A stretch of 64,000 nt of DNA from Treponema sp. (GTDB lineage: Bacteria > Spirochaetota > Spirochaetia > Treponematales > Treponemataceae), in contig JAKSTM010000004.1 in NCBI GenBank assembly GCA_024402565.1, forward strand, positions 1-64,000, written 5' to 3'. Made by a program: the position numbers and the translations under genes. The notes under the pieces were generated by a model. It had not been told where the DNA came from. It ran no database searches and saw only the letters and a list, made by a program, of their open reading frames with translations. Positions 50,087 through 58,197 of this stretch are shown here, piece by piece (the first letter of the stretch is position 1; every line of letters begins with the position of its first letter).

Positions 50087-51958
50087 ATGACAGAAACAAT
50101 GATTATGGGGAACCAGGCTATCGCACTTGGTGCCCTTAAAGCAGGCGTTAACCTTGTTGCAGGTTACCCTGGAACTCCTTCAAGCGAAATTATTGAATTC
50201 ATTTCAAAATACAGAAAAGAGACCGGAACTTACGTTGAATGGTCTATTAATGAAAAAGCTGCCTGTGAAGTCGCCGCTGCTGCAAGTTATGCTGGAAGCC
50301 GCACAATGGTAACAATGAAGCAGGTAGGGCTCAATGTAGCAAGCGACCCTGTAATGTGCCTTTCTTACGTTGGTGTAAAAGGCGGCATGGTTATTGTTGT
50401 TGCAGATGACCCGGGCCCGATTTCAAGCCAGACAGAACAGGACACCCGCACTTACGGTGAGTTTTCAAAGCTTCCGGTTCTTGATCCTTCAACTCCAAAA
50501 GAAGCATACGAAATGGTGCAGGAAGCCTTTCTTCTTTCTGAAAAATACAACACTCCGGTTATTCTTCGTCCTACAACCCGCGTTGACCATGCCTACGAAA
50601 GTATGGAATTCCCGAAGCTTGAACCATGCCCTAAAAACGGTGAGTTCCAGAAAGATTCTGCCCGCTGGGTAATTTTCCCTCGTTCAAGCTTTATGAATCA
50701 CAAACGCATTTTTGAACGTAACGAAAAAATCCTGCCAAAAGAATTTTCTGAAAGCCGCTGGAATTTTATTAGTGAAGGGGGAAGTATTTTTACGGGACCG
50801 CGAGTTTTCGAAGAAAACTCGGTAGTGAGCGAATGCGAACGTACCGCTCGCAACGCCCGCTCATTTGCAGCCGGTGGAATCAGTTACCAGTATTTGAAGG
50901 AAGCACTTTCAATTCTTGGAATGAATGATGTTCCGGTTCTGAAAATCGGAACGCCGTATCCGTTCCCCGAAGACCTTGCTGTAAGTTTTCTTAAAGCACA
51001 CAGTGAAGTCACAGTCTTTGAAGAACTGGACCCTGTAATCGAAAAACAGCTTTTGTACATTGCCGGAAAACAGGGACTTAATGTAAAAATTCACGGAAAG
51101 GTTGACGGCACTGTTCCTGAAGCCGGCGAACTTTCTGTAGAGATAATCCAGAAAATCATATCCGGGGAAACTGGAAAGAATTCTTCTTCCGAAGTTCCGG
51201 AGCTTCCGGTTCGTCCTCCGGTTCTCTGTGCAGGCTGTCCTCACCGCGGAAGTTTCTATGCCGTGAAACAGGCTATGAAAAACGAAAAAACTGTTTACTG
51301 CGGAGACATTGGCTGCTACACACTTGGTAACGCAAAGCCTCTTGATATGTGCGACACCTGTCTTTGTATGGGAGCCGACATTACAATGGCTCAAGGGTTC
51401 TATCACAATGAACCTGACCGCCACTGTTTCAGCTTCATAGGAGATTCAACATTCTTTGCTTCGGGAATAACAGGTGTAATCAATGCAGTTTACAACCAGG
51501 CAAAAATGACAGTCTGTATTCTTGATAACTCTACAACCGCCATGACAGGGCATCAGCCTCATCCTGGAACAGGTGTTACCATGATGGGCGAAATCGTAGA
51601 AAAAGTTTCACTTCCAAAGATTCTTGAAGCTGCAGGTGTAAGTCCTGTTATTGAAGTAAATCCTTTTGACCAGGCCGCTTCAATTGAAGCTGTAAAGAAA
51701 TGTGATGCCGCCGATGGAGTTTCTGCAGTCATTTTCAAAGCTCCATGTATTTCCATCTGCGGAAAGCTTGGCCTTCCAAAGCCTGTTTCCAAAAAAGTGG
51801 ACGAAGGAAAATGTATCGGCTGCCAGAAATGTATCCGCGAACTTGGATGTCCGGCTTTAAGCATTATTCCAGGCTCAAAGAAAGTGGAAATCGATTCTAG
51901 CCTTTGTACAGGCTGCGGCCTCTGTGCCGGAGTATGCCCTTGTAAGGCTATCAACTAA
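50087..51958 (+). CDS. iorA: indolepyruvate ferredoxin oxidoreductase alpha subunit
   Basis: Oxidatively decarboxylates aryl-pyruvates to aryl-acetyl-CoA, reducing ferredoxin, in aromatic amino-acid breakdown. It has 623 residues. The N-terminal pyrimidine-binding region has GNQAIALGALKAGVNLVAGYPGTP. The thiamin-diphosphate site is in CGDIGCYTLG and GDSTFFASGITGVINAVYN. At the C-terminus two 4Fe-4S binding segments occur: CIGCQKCIRELGCP and CTGCGLCAGVCPCKA. The iorB gene follows by 11 bp. No clear regulation is visible in the 34-bp leader. Confidence 0.95.
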   Translation: MTETMIMGNQAIALGALKAGVNLVAGYPGTPSSEIIEFISKYRKETGTYVEWSINEKAACEVAAAASYAGSRTMVTMKQVGLNVASDPVMCLSYVGVKGGMVIVVADDPGPISSQTEQDTRTYGEFSKLPVLDPSTPKEAYEMVQEAFLLSEKYNTPVILRPTTRVDHAYESMEFPKLEPCPKNGEFQKDSARWVIFPRSSFMNHKRIFERNEKILPKEFSESRWNFISEGGSIFTGPRVFEENSVVSECERTARNARSFAAGGISYQYLKEALSILGMNDVPVLKIGTPYPFPEDLAVSFLKAHSEVTVFEELDPVIEKQLLYIAGKQGLNVKIHGKVDGTVPEAGELSVEIIQKIISGETGKNSSSEVPELPVRPPVLCAGCPHRGSFYAVKQAMKNEKTVYCGDIGCYTLGNAKPLDMCDTCLCMGADITMAQGFYHNEPDRHCFSFIGDSTFFASGITGVINAVYNQAKMTVCILDNSTTAMTGHQPHPGTGVTMMGEIVEKVSLPKILEAAGVSPVIEVNPFDQAASIEAVKKCDAADGVSAVIFKAPCISICGKLGLPKPVSKKVDEGKCIGCQKCIRELGCPALSIIPGSKKVEIDSSLCTGCGLCAGVCPCKAIN

Positions 51959-51969
51959 GGAGAGCGGAA

Positions 51970-52536
51970 ATGAGCAAGAATATTTTAATTTGTGGAGTCG
52001 GCGGGCAGGGAACTGTTCTTGCCGCAAAAGTTTTAAGTCAGGCAGCTTTATGTAACGGAGAACACGTTCTTTCTGCGGAAACTATCGGGATGGCTCAGAG
52101 AGGCGGAAGTGTTGTAAGTCATGTCCGCATTGGAAACGATGTTTTTTCTCCTTTAATTCCAAAAGGGCAGGCTGATATTATTATCGCTTTTGAAGCTGCG
52201 GAAGCTGTAAGATCCTTTGAATACCTTAAAGAAGGCGGCATGGTTATTGTAAACCGTAATATCGTGCAGCCCGTTACTGCAAGCCTTACAGGAAAAACTT
52301 TTTCAACCGATGAAATGATTTCTTTCCTTGAAAAAAATGCTTCAAAGGTTGTTGCAGTAGACACTGAAAAAGCCTGTAAGGAACTTGGTTCAAGCAAAGT
52401 TGTAAACATGGTTCTTCTTGGTGCCGCAACCCAGACAGGACTTTTTTCAAAAGATGACCTTAAACAGGCAATAAAAATGCTCGTAAAACCTGAGTTCTAC
52501 GAGCTTAACGTAAAGGCTGTGGATTATATAAAATAA
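51970..52536 (+). CDS. iorB: indolepyruvate ferredoxin oxidoreductase beta subunit
   Basis: The gamma-domain partner of IorA, 188 residues. CGVGGQGTVLAAKVLSQAAL (about 8-27) is the CoA/GVGGQG motif, and ETIGMAQRGGSVVSHVRIG follows. A GGAGAG ribosome site lies before the ATG. It is convergent with the DUF4097 gene, which ends 2 bp away. The phenylacetate-CoA ligase gene 2.6 kb downstream would interconvert the aryl-acetyl-CoA product and the free acid. Confidence 0.94.
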   Translation: MSKNILICGVGGQGTVLAAKVLSQAALCNGEHVLSAETIGMAQRGGSVVSHVRIGNDVFSPLIPKGQADIIIAFEAAEAVRSFEYLKEGGMVIVNRNIVQPVTASLTGKTFSTDEMISFLEKNASKVVAVDTEKACKELGSSKVVNMVLLGAATQTGLFSKDDLKQAIKMLVKPEFYELNVKAVDYIK

Positions 52537-52538
52537 TC

Positions 52539-53414
52539 CTAGAAAGAAAAAATTTTAATAGAACCTGAAACTGTTTCAAGACGGAGATCGTATGTACGGT
52601 CTCCGTTTGTTATTGTACCTTCTTTCTTTCCTGTTTTAGTGAAGTCAGTGGTAACTGAACCTGAAACAGTTTTAAAGTCTGCGGCGAAATCTGCGTTTTT
52701 AGGAATATTGATTTCAATTGTTCCGCTTACAGATTCTATATCTAGGTTGTTTTTAAGTTCATCTGTGGTATAGACGGCTCTTCCGCTTACTGTATTTAGT
52801 CGGAGTTTTCCCTTAAGGTTTTCAGTTTCAGTTCTTCCGCTTACATTTGAGATTTCGATGTTTCTTGCTGAAAGATTTTTTGCATCGATTCTTCCGCTTA
52901 CACTTTCTACTTTTATTGAATCAAACATTGTTTCTGGAACAGATACAATTACTTCTGTTGCATCATGAATATTAATAAAACTGACTTTAGATTTCCGTTT
53001 AAGGTAAAGGGTAGTCCCTTTCAAGCCCACTTCATAAAGCCTTTTTACATCGATGTTGTCTGAAAATTTGATTTCGACTTTGTCTGTCTTATTTGAAGTG
53101 AAACACTGTATTTTGGAGCTTACAGTATTAAGGTCCAGACTATGGATTTTATCGACATCAAAAGAATAAGTTGTATAACCTTCTTCATAATCAGTGGTTT
53201 GTAAGTTTTCTGAATCAATAGAATTTGATTTCATTCTTCCATATTCCTTACCGTTTATATATATTTTGCCTTTCAAAATATTTTTTTCAGGAATGTGCCA
53301 GGTCCAGAATTTCATGTTTCTGTAATCTTTTCCTGAAAGCCCCCGGATAAGGACTCCCATAAGGAACACTGCAATAAGGATCCAGAGAATCCCGTTAATT
53401 TTATTTCCTCTCAT
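52539..53414 (-). CDS. DUF4097-type beta-repeat membrane protein
   Basis: A 291-residue protein with one N-terminal membrane helix (about 8-24). A repetitive beta-strand domain follows, with repeats of VSGRIDAKNL, VSGRTETENL, VSGRAVYTT, VSGTIEINI and VSGSVTTDF, the ladder typical of DUF4097 (also in LiaF-like and adhesin-like proteins). It is the third gene after a PadR regulator and a HAAS-domain protein. This trio is common in Firmicutes, where it responds to envelope conditions. A cell-surface or periplasmic location is likely. Confidence 0.85.
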   Translation of the reverse strand: MRGNKINGILWILIAVFLMGVLIRGLSGKDYRNMKFWTWHIPEKNILKGKIYINGKEYGRMKSNSIDSENLQTTDYEEGYTTYSFDVDKIHSLDLNTVSSKIQCFTSNKTDKVEIKFSDNIDVKRLYEVGLKGTTLYLKRKSKVSFINIHDATEVIVSVPETMFDSIKVESVSGRIDAKNLSARNIEISNVSGRTETENLKGKLRLNTVSGRAVYTTDELKNNLDIESVSGTIEINIPKNADFAADFKTVSGSVTTDFTKTGKKEGTITNGDRTYDLRLETVSGSIKIFSF

Positions 53415-53437
53415 TTCAAATTCTCCCCAATAATCAC

Positions 53438-54109
53438 TTAGTCTTCGCAGAAAGATTTAACTGCTTTGTCTATAGCAGCTCCGATCAGGAAAATAAGCCA
53501 TGTGATTCCCCATTCATGGGTTGCAAAACTTACGACGAAATAAATGATTGTAATTAATGTCCAGAAGCAGTCTGTAAAAGCTCTGAGGAAACGGCCGCGG
53601 AAAGTTGAAGTATCAATATTTGATCTTTCCTCTGATGGATTTTTCCTGATGTAAGGAACTACTTCCTGTGGAATTGTCATTCTTGAGAAGATGATGAGTC
53701 CTGTGGCGATTGCTGCAAGAACCAGAAGAATCACTGTTCCAAGGATAGACATTATTGCAGGATCTCCGTCAAAAAGTGCTGAAAGGGAAGTCATTGCAAC
53801 AACAACCGCAATTCCAATTATATAGAGGAATACAGCGATTGAAGTCATGGTTGCTTTGAACTTCTTATATCTGTCTATTTTTTCCATGATGTCTTTTTCT
53901 GGGATAAGGTTTTTAATAACTGATTCCATGTCTCCAAGAGATTCACAGGCTGAACGGAAAGCATCCTGTTCAGATTCGCCGGCTGCAATTCTGTCATTAA
54001 AGTGTGCTTCCATATCGGCCATGATTTCTTCTTTAAGTTCTTCAGCTTTTTTACTGTAAGGAACTTCGCTAAAAATTGAATCAATATGTTTTTTGATCTT
54101 TATGTTCAT
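53438..54109 (-). CDS. HAAS/DUF1700-type membrane protein
   Basis: A 223-residue protein. Residues 1-65 form the HAAS helical domain (EELKEEIMADMEAHFNDRIAAGESEQDAF), which associates with PadR-type operons. At least four membrane helices follow (about 86-108, 118-140, 172-190, 195-215). It sits 12 bp after the PadR gene and 23 bp before the DUF4097 gene. The HAAS domain is regarded as a signalling adaptor; its signal here is unknown. Confidence 0.83.
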   Translation of the reverse strand: MNIKIKKHIDSIFSEVPYSKKAEELKEEIMADMEAHFNDRIAAGESEQDAFRSACESLGDMESVIKNLIPEKDIMEKIDRYKKFKATMTSIAVFLYIIGIAVVVAMTSLSALFDGDPAIMSILGTVILLVLAAIATGLIIFSRMTIPQEVVPYIRKNPSEERSNIDTSTFRGRFLRAFTDCFWTLITIIYFVVSFATHEWGITWLIFLIGAAIDKAVKSFCED

Positions 54110-54121
54110 TTTAATTCTCCT

Positions 54122-54454
54122 TTAGATTTTGCTGTCTAATAAAGTATCTACAAGATTTTTTATCTTGTTCCATTCAATTTTGTTTTCCTGAAAGAATTTT
54201 ATTCCACCAGGTGTTATTTTGTAGTATCTTCTTCGAGCACCGGTTTCTTCTCCGCCCCAGTAAGAAGTAATGTATCCTGATTCTTCAAGTCTTCTAAAGG
54301 AAGTATATAAAGTGGCTTCCTTAAAAGAAAAAGCACCGTCAGAAGTGGCGGTCACTTTTTTATTAATTTCATAACCATATGAATCAGAACTTACAAGACA
54401 TCCTAAAATCAGCGTATCTGTTAACCCTCGGAGAAGGTCAGATGAGTTCAGCAT
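54122..54454 (-). CDS. PadR-family transcriptional regulator
   Basis: A 110-residue winged-helix repressor. ATG 54454 has a perfect AAGGAGG four bases upstream. DLLRGLTDTLILGCLVSSDSYGYEINKKV and the wing YKITPGGIKFFQENK are family marks, with SFKEATLYTSFRRLEESGYI as recognition helix. It precedes the two membrane proteins and likely represses its own operon. It contains only the short C-terminal helix of the PadR-s1 type. Confidence 0.92.
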   Translation of the reverse strand: MLNSSDLLRGLTDTLILGCLVSSDSYGYEINKKVTATSDGAFSFKEATLYTSFRRLEESGYITSYWGGEETGARRRYYKITPGGIKFFQENKIEWNKIKNLVDTLLDSKI

Positions 54455-54557
54455 GTAACCTCCTTTTCCTCTAAGATATTTCATGTTTGTATTTATATCC
54501 TAATTAAATATACCTCATCTGTCAAGGTATTTCAGAAAATAATATTTTTGGAGATAA

Positions 54558-54586
54558 TTGACTTTTTGAATCTATTTATATATATT
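54558..54586 (+). promoter_or_regulatory. promoter of the small lipoprotein gene
   Basis: TTGACT (54558-54563), 17 bp, TATATT (54581-54586), about 32 bp before the ATG. It diverges from the PadR operon, whose start is 104 bp away, so PadR may control both sides. Confidence 0.6.
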
Positions 54587-54617
54587 TCAATAAAATAACT
54601 TAGAAAAGGGGAAATTT

Positions 54618-55019
54618 ATGAAAAGAAAATTTGGTGTTTTGGCAATTCTTTTGGTGCTGGTATCAGCTGTTATGGTATCTTGTAATCTGCATGAAGCGGC
54701 AATTTGTGGAACATGGCATAGTGAGACAAAAAATGATGTTAGAACTGTACTTGTTTTAAAAGCAAATAAGGTTGCTGAATACTATGTTGAAAATACAAAA
54801 ACTCACGAAAAAACAAATATTTTCAAGAAGTTGGCTTTTGGTGATTTTGCTGACATTTCTTATACTTGGGAAGCTGATGACACAAAACTTACTATTAAGT
54901 GTGAAATTAAGATCACAGGTATGGATGAAACAATAAAGCAGGATGTAGCTACAGGAAATTATGACCTTTCTGGAATTACACTTACATGGAATGGTGTTAA
55001 GTTTTCACGTGTCGGCTAA
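54618..55019 (+). CDS. small lipoprotein, lipocalin-like
   Basis: A 133-residue protein with a signal peptide and lipobox MVSC (Cys22). The remainder has beta-strand character with ICGTWHSETKNDVRTVLVLKANK near the start, a pattern common in lipocalin-like or DUF-type domains that begin GTW. It is a single gene with its own promoter and terminator. It is divergent from the envelope cassette. No function is recognised. Confidence 0.75.
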   Translation: MKRKFGVLAILLVLVSAVMVSCNLHEAAICGTWHSETKNDVRTVLVLKANKVAEYYVENTKTHEKTNIFKKLAFGDFADISYTWEADDTKLTIKCEIKITGMDETIKQDVATGNYDLSGITLTWNGVKFSRVG

Positions 55020-55038
55020 TATTTGAAATGCCTTTTTC

Positions 55039-55069
55039 AAGCACTTCCTAAAAGGAAGTGCTTTTTTTT
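55039..55069 (+). terminator. rho-independent terminator of the lipoprotein gene
   Basis: AAGCACTTCCT and AGGAAGTGCTT (11 bp) around loop AAA, followed by eight T. It begins 20 bp after the stop. Confidence 0.92.
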
Positions 55070-55139
55070 ATTTAAAATCTATTTTTAATATGTTACTATT
55101 AGAGATAACATTTTATTAGATTTTTATGGGGTAACATAA

Positions 55140-56375
55140 ATGCAGATTACAGAAAAACAGCTGGAACTTGTTCGGACTCAGATTAAAAGAGTAAAGGAAT
55201 TTGGAAATCCATTCTATACAGAACGCTTTAAGGACATAAATCCTGAAGATATTAAAACTCAAAAAGATTTTGAAAAACTTCCTTTCTGTACAAAACAGGA
55301 TCTTCGTGACGCATATCCGCTGGGACTTGCAACTGTTCCTGAAGAAGAAATTGTACGTATTCATTCTTCAAGCGGTACAACAGGAACTCCTGTAATTATT
55401 CCTTATACAAAAAAAGACGTTGATGACTGGGCAACAATGTTTGCGCGCTGCTATGAAATGGCTGGAATCACAAAAAAAGACCGCATCCAGATTACACCGG
55501 GTTACGGACTCTGGACAGCGGGAATTGGCTTCCAGGCAGGATGTGAAAAACTTGGCGCTATGGCAGTTCCAATGGGACCTGGTAATACAGACAAGCAGCT
55601 TCAGATGATGCAGGATATGAAATCTACAGTTATCTGTGCAACTTCAAGCTATGCTCTTCTTCTTGCCGAACAGGTAGAAGCCCGCGGGCTTAAAGATAAG
55701 ATCTGCCTTAAAAAGGGTGTAATCGGTTCTGAACGCTGGGGCGAAAAAATGCGCCAGCGAATTCAGGATATACTTGGAATTGAACTTTATGATATTTATG
55801 GACTTACTGAATGTTATGGTCCTGGAATTGGTGTGAATCTTCCTGGCGAAGAAGGCATGCGTATTTTTGACGACTACATCTACACAGAAATTCTTGACCC
55901 TGTAACTGGTGAACCTGTTCCAGAAGGGGAAATCGGTGAAATCTGTCTTACAACTTTAGTAAAGGAAGGAGCTCCTCTTTTCCGTTTCAGAACACATGAC
56001 CTTGCAAGCTTTATTCCTCGTGAAGAAGGCGACACATGTCCTTACCCAAGAATCAGTCAAATTATGGGGCGCAGCGATGACATGGTAAAGGTAAAGGGCA
56101 ACATAATCTTCCCAAGTTCTATTGAAGAAGTAATCCGTGCATGTCCTGGCGCTTCAAGCGAATACCGTGCAGAAATTGAACACATTGACGGTAAAGACGA
56201 AATGACTATCTTTGTTGAATGTGAAGGCGGTACAGACCGAACAGAACTTGGTCTTGAAATGCAGTTAAAGTGCAAGAGCAAATTCAATCTGACTCCAAAA
56301 ATCAAAGTTGTTGGAATAGGGGACCTTCCTCGTTCAGAAAAGAAAACAAAGAGAATCGAAGACAAGCGTTTCTAA
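55140..56375 (+). CDS. paaK: phenylacetate-CoA ligase
   Basis: Adenylate-forming enzyme of 411 residues that activates phenylacetate or other arylacetates with CoA, or runs backwards to make ATP from aryl-acetyl-CoA. SSSGTTGTPVIIPYT (about 78-92) is the ATP-binding P-loop, and YDIYGLTECYGPGIG, TTLVKEGAPLFRFRTHD and GRSDDMVKVKGNIIFPS are the further core motifs; the last Lys region is KKTKRIEDKRF. Its vicinity to iorAB makes ATP-yielding fermentation of aromatic amino acids the likely role. Confidence 0.93.
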   Translation: MQITEKQLELVRTQIKRVKEFGNPFYTERFKDINPEDIKTQKDFEKLPFCTKQDLRDAYPLGLATVPEEEIVRIHSSSGTTGTPVIIPYTKKDVDDWATMFARCYEMAGITKKDRIQITPGYGLWTAGIGFQAGCEKLGAMAVPMGPGNTDKQLQMMQDMKSTVICATSSYALLLAEQVEARGLKDKICLKKGVIGSERWGEKMRQRIQDILGIELYDIYGLTECYGPGIGVNLPGEEGMRIFDDYIYTEILDPVTGEPVPEGEIGEICLTTLVKEGAPLFRFRTHDLASFIPREEGDTCPYPRISQIMGRSDDMVKVKGNIIFPSSIEEVIRACPGASSEYRAEIEHIDGKDEMTIFVECEGGTDRTELGLEMQLKCKSKFNLTPKIKVVGIGDLPRSEKKTKRIEDKRF

Positions 56376-56470
56376 CGGGATAGGTACATTTTGTGATTTT
56401 TACGTAAATAAATGACGAGGAAAAAATTCCTTGATACTTATTATTTTACGTGTATGTGGATTTAATAATA

Positions 56471-56530
56471 ACTATACAAATTATAGTAAAAGTACTTGAC
56501 TTTAGCCTGGTGTGGTATTATAGTACTATA
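56471..56530 (+). promoter_or_regulatory. promoter and palindromic operators of the Y-family polymerase gene
   Basis: TTGACT (56496-56501), 17 bp, TATAGT (56519-56524). The -10 is inside a perfect palindrome TATAGTACTATA (56519-56530). A related inverted repeat ACTATA-N5-TATAGT lies just upstream at 56471-56487. Both share the TATAGT half-site, so one repressor could bind both. This is a candidate SOS-type or phage-type operator. The leader after the -10 is only about 10 nt. Confidence 0.55.
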
Positions 56531-56533
56531 CAA

Positions 56534-57949
56534 ATGAATGATACTAGGTGCTATATTGCTATAGACTTGAAGAGTTTTTTTGCTTCTGTAGAATGCGTAA
56601 GTCGTGGTCTGGACCCCCTGACAGCAAATCTTGTTGTTGCAGACCCTACGAGAAGTGATAAAACGATTTGTCTTGCTGTAACACCCAGTCTCAAAGCATT
56701 AGGTGTTCCTGGGCGGCCACGTCTTTTTGAAGTAAAACAAAAGATTAAAGAAATAAACGAAAAGATCTGGCCGCCTGTGGAGTACATAACAGCACCTCCA
56801 AGAATGGCTAAATATATCGAAATCAGTAATCTTGTTTACAGTATTTATCTGAAATATGTATCTTCTGATGATATTCATGTTTATTCGATTGATGAAGTTT
56901 TTATAGATGTAACAGGGTATCTTAAGCTATACGATTGTTCTGCTCATGAACTTGCAATACGTATAATAAGGGATGTGCTTTCAGTAACCGGAATTACGGC
57001 AACTGCGGGAATTGGAACAAATTTGTATCTCGCTAAGATTGCTATGGATATAGTGGCAAAACATATACCCGCCGACAAAGACGGTGTTCGTATTGCAGAA
57101 CTGAATGAAAGGTCTTATAGAGAACAGTTATGGAATCATAGACCTATTACAGATTTCTGGCGCGTAGGAGCAGGTCTGGCTAAACGTCTTGAAAAATATG
57201 AACTTTATACTATGGGCGATATAGCCAGATGTTCTGTTGGAAAATCTACAGATTTATATAACGAAGATATTTTATATAAAGAATTCGGGATAAATGCTGA
57301 GCTTCTTATAGATCACGCATGGGGCTGGGAAAACTGCCGCATTAAAGATATAAAAGCTTATACTCCGAAAAATCACAGTCTCAGTAACGGACAGGTTCTT
57401 CCGCATGCTTATAATTATGAGAATACAAAAATTGTTGTAAAAGAAATGGCAGAGGAAATGGCATTCAGCCTTGTTTCAAAACATCTTGTTACAAATCAAA
57501 TTGTGCTTTATTTAGGATACGATAAAACTACTCCAGGAACTGCCGGTGGACGGGGGAGTTTTGAAATGTGGACAAGTTCCGGGCGAATGATTTCTGCCAT
57601 GGCAGACAGTATTCTGGAACGAATTATGACAGAAGGTTTTCTTGTCCGGCGTATAAATATTTGTGCAGTAAACGTAATAACTGAAGACGCTATGAAAACA
57701 CTTGAAGAGGTCGAAGCGCAGAAACCTGTTCAGGGGGAACTTTTCAGTGATTTTGATGAAGCTAACAGATTTCATGATTATATTCGTCAGAAATTAAATC
57801 AGGATCTGGAGCGGGAAAAGGCGGTACAAAAATCCATTCTGGAAATGAAGAAACGATATGGAAAAAATGCAGTTTTTAAGGGAATGGATTTACAGGAAGA
57901 GGCTACGACAATTATGCGTAATAATCAAATTGGGGGTCATCGCAAATAA
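56534..57949 (+). CDS. Y-family DNA polymerase (DinB/UmuC type)
   Basis: A translesion polymerase of 471 residues from ATG 56534; longer starts run through the promoter. CYIAIDLKSFFASVECVSRGLDPL holds the first catalytic Asp, and VYSIDEVFIDVTGYL the Ser-Ile-Asp-Glu pair. RVGAGLAKRLEKYELYTMGDIA is the helix-hairpin-helix, and the little-finger domain follows. It belongs to the UvrX/YqjW-like group usual in Firmicutes and their mobile elements, where a YolD-like gene follows, as here. The clustering with a non-spirochaete type partner suggests horizontal gain. Confidence 0.9.
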   Translation: MNDTRCYIAIDLKSFFASVECVSRGLDPLTANLVVADPTRSDKTICLAVTPSLKALGVPGRPRLFEVKQKIKEINEKIWPPVEYITAPPRMAKYIEISNLVYSIYLKYVSSDDIHVYSIDEVFIDVTGYLKLYDCSAHELAIRIIRDVLSVTGITATAGIGTNLYLAKIAMDIVAKHIPADKDGVRIAELNERSYREQLWNHRPITDFWRVGAGLAKRLEKYELYTMGDIARCSVGKSTDLYNEDILYKEFGINAELLIDHAWGWENCRIKDIKAYTPKNHSLSNGQVLPHAYNYENTKIVVKEMAEEMAFSLVSKHLVTNQIVLYLGYDKTTPGTAGGRGSFEMWTSSGRMISAMADSILERIMTEGFLVRRINICAVNVITEDAMKTLEEVEAQKPVQGELFSDFDEANRFHDYIRQKLNQDLEREKAVQKSILEMKKRYGKNAVFKGMDLQEEATTIMRNNQIGGHRK

Positions 57950-57990
57950 CAGTTAAATCACAACTAAATCATCGAAAAAACACAGTTAAA

Positions 57991-58197
57991 ATGAAAAACG
58001 ATTATGCAGACCTTCTGGATATGCCACACCATGTTTCTCTAAATCATCCGCCGCTTTCAATGGAACAACGGGCTGCCCAGTTTATGCCATTTGCGGCATT
58101 AACCGGGTTTTCAGAAGTAATAGAAGAAACTACAGAAAAAATAAATTCACAGGATCTTGATCAAAATGTTTCATCTCTTACAGTAAAGCAAGAGTAA
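57991..58197 (+). CDS. YolD-like small protein, truncated
   Basis: A 68-residue protein. MPHHVSLNHPPLSMEQRAAQFMPFAALTGF is the N-terminal signature of YolD-type proteins found next to UvrX-like polymerases. Such proteins normally run to 100-120 residues. Here the frame leaves the family pattern after EETTEKINSQDLDQN and ends 20 bp inside the convergent TRAP gene. The C-terminal half is therefore lost, and the gene may be non-functional. Confidence 0.75.
   Translation: MKNDYADLLDMPHHVSLNHPPLSMEQRAAQFMPFAALTGFSEVIEETTEKINSQDLDQNVSSLTVKQE

Noticed and set aside
56450-56533. Upstream extension of the Y-family polymerase
   Set aside because: The extra residues read through a promoter and palindromes, and the conserved N-terminus begins at ATG 56534.
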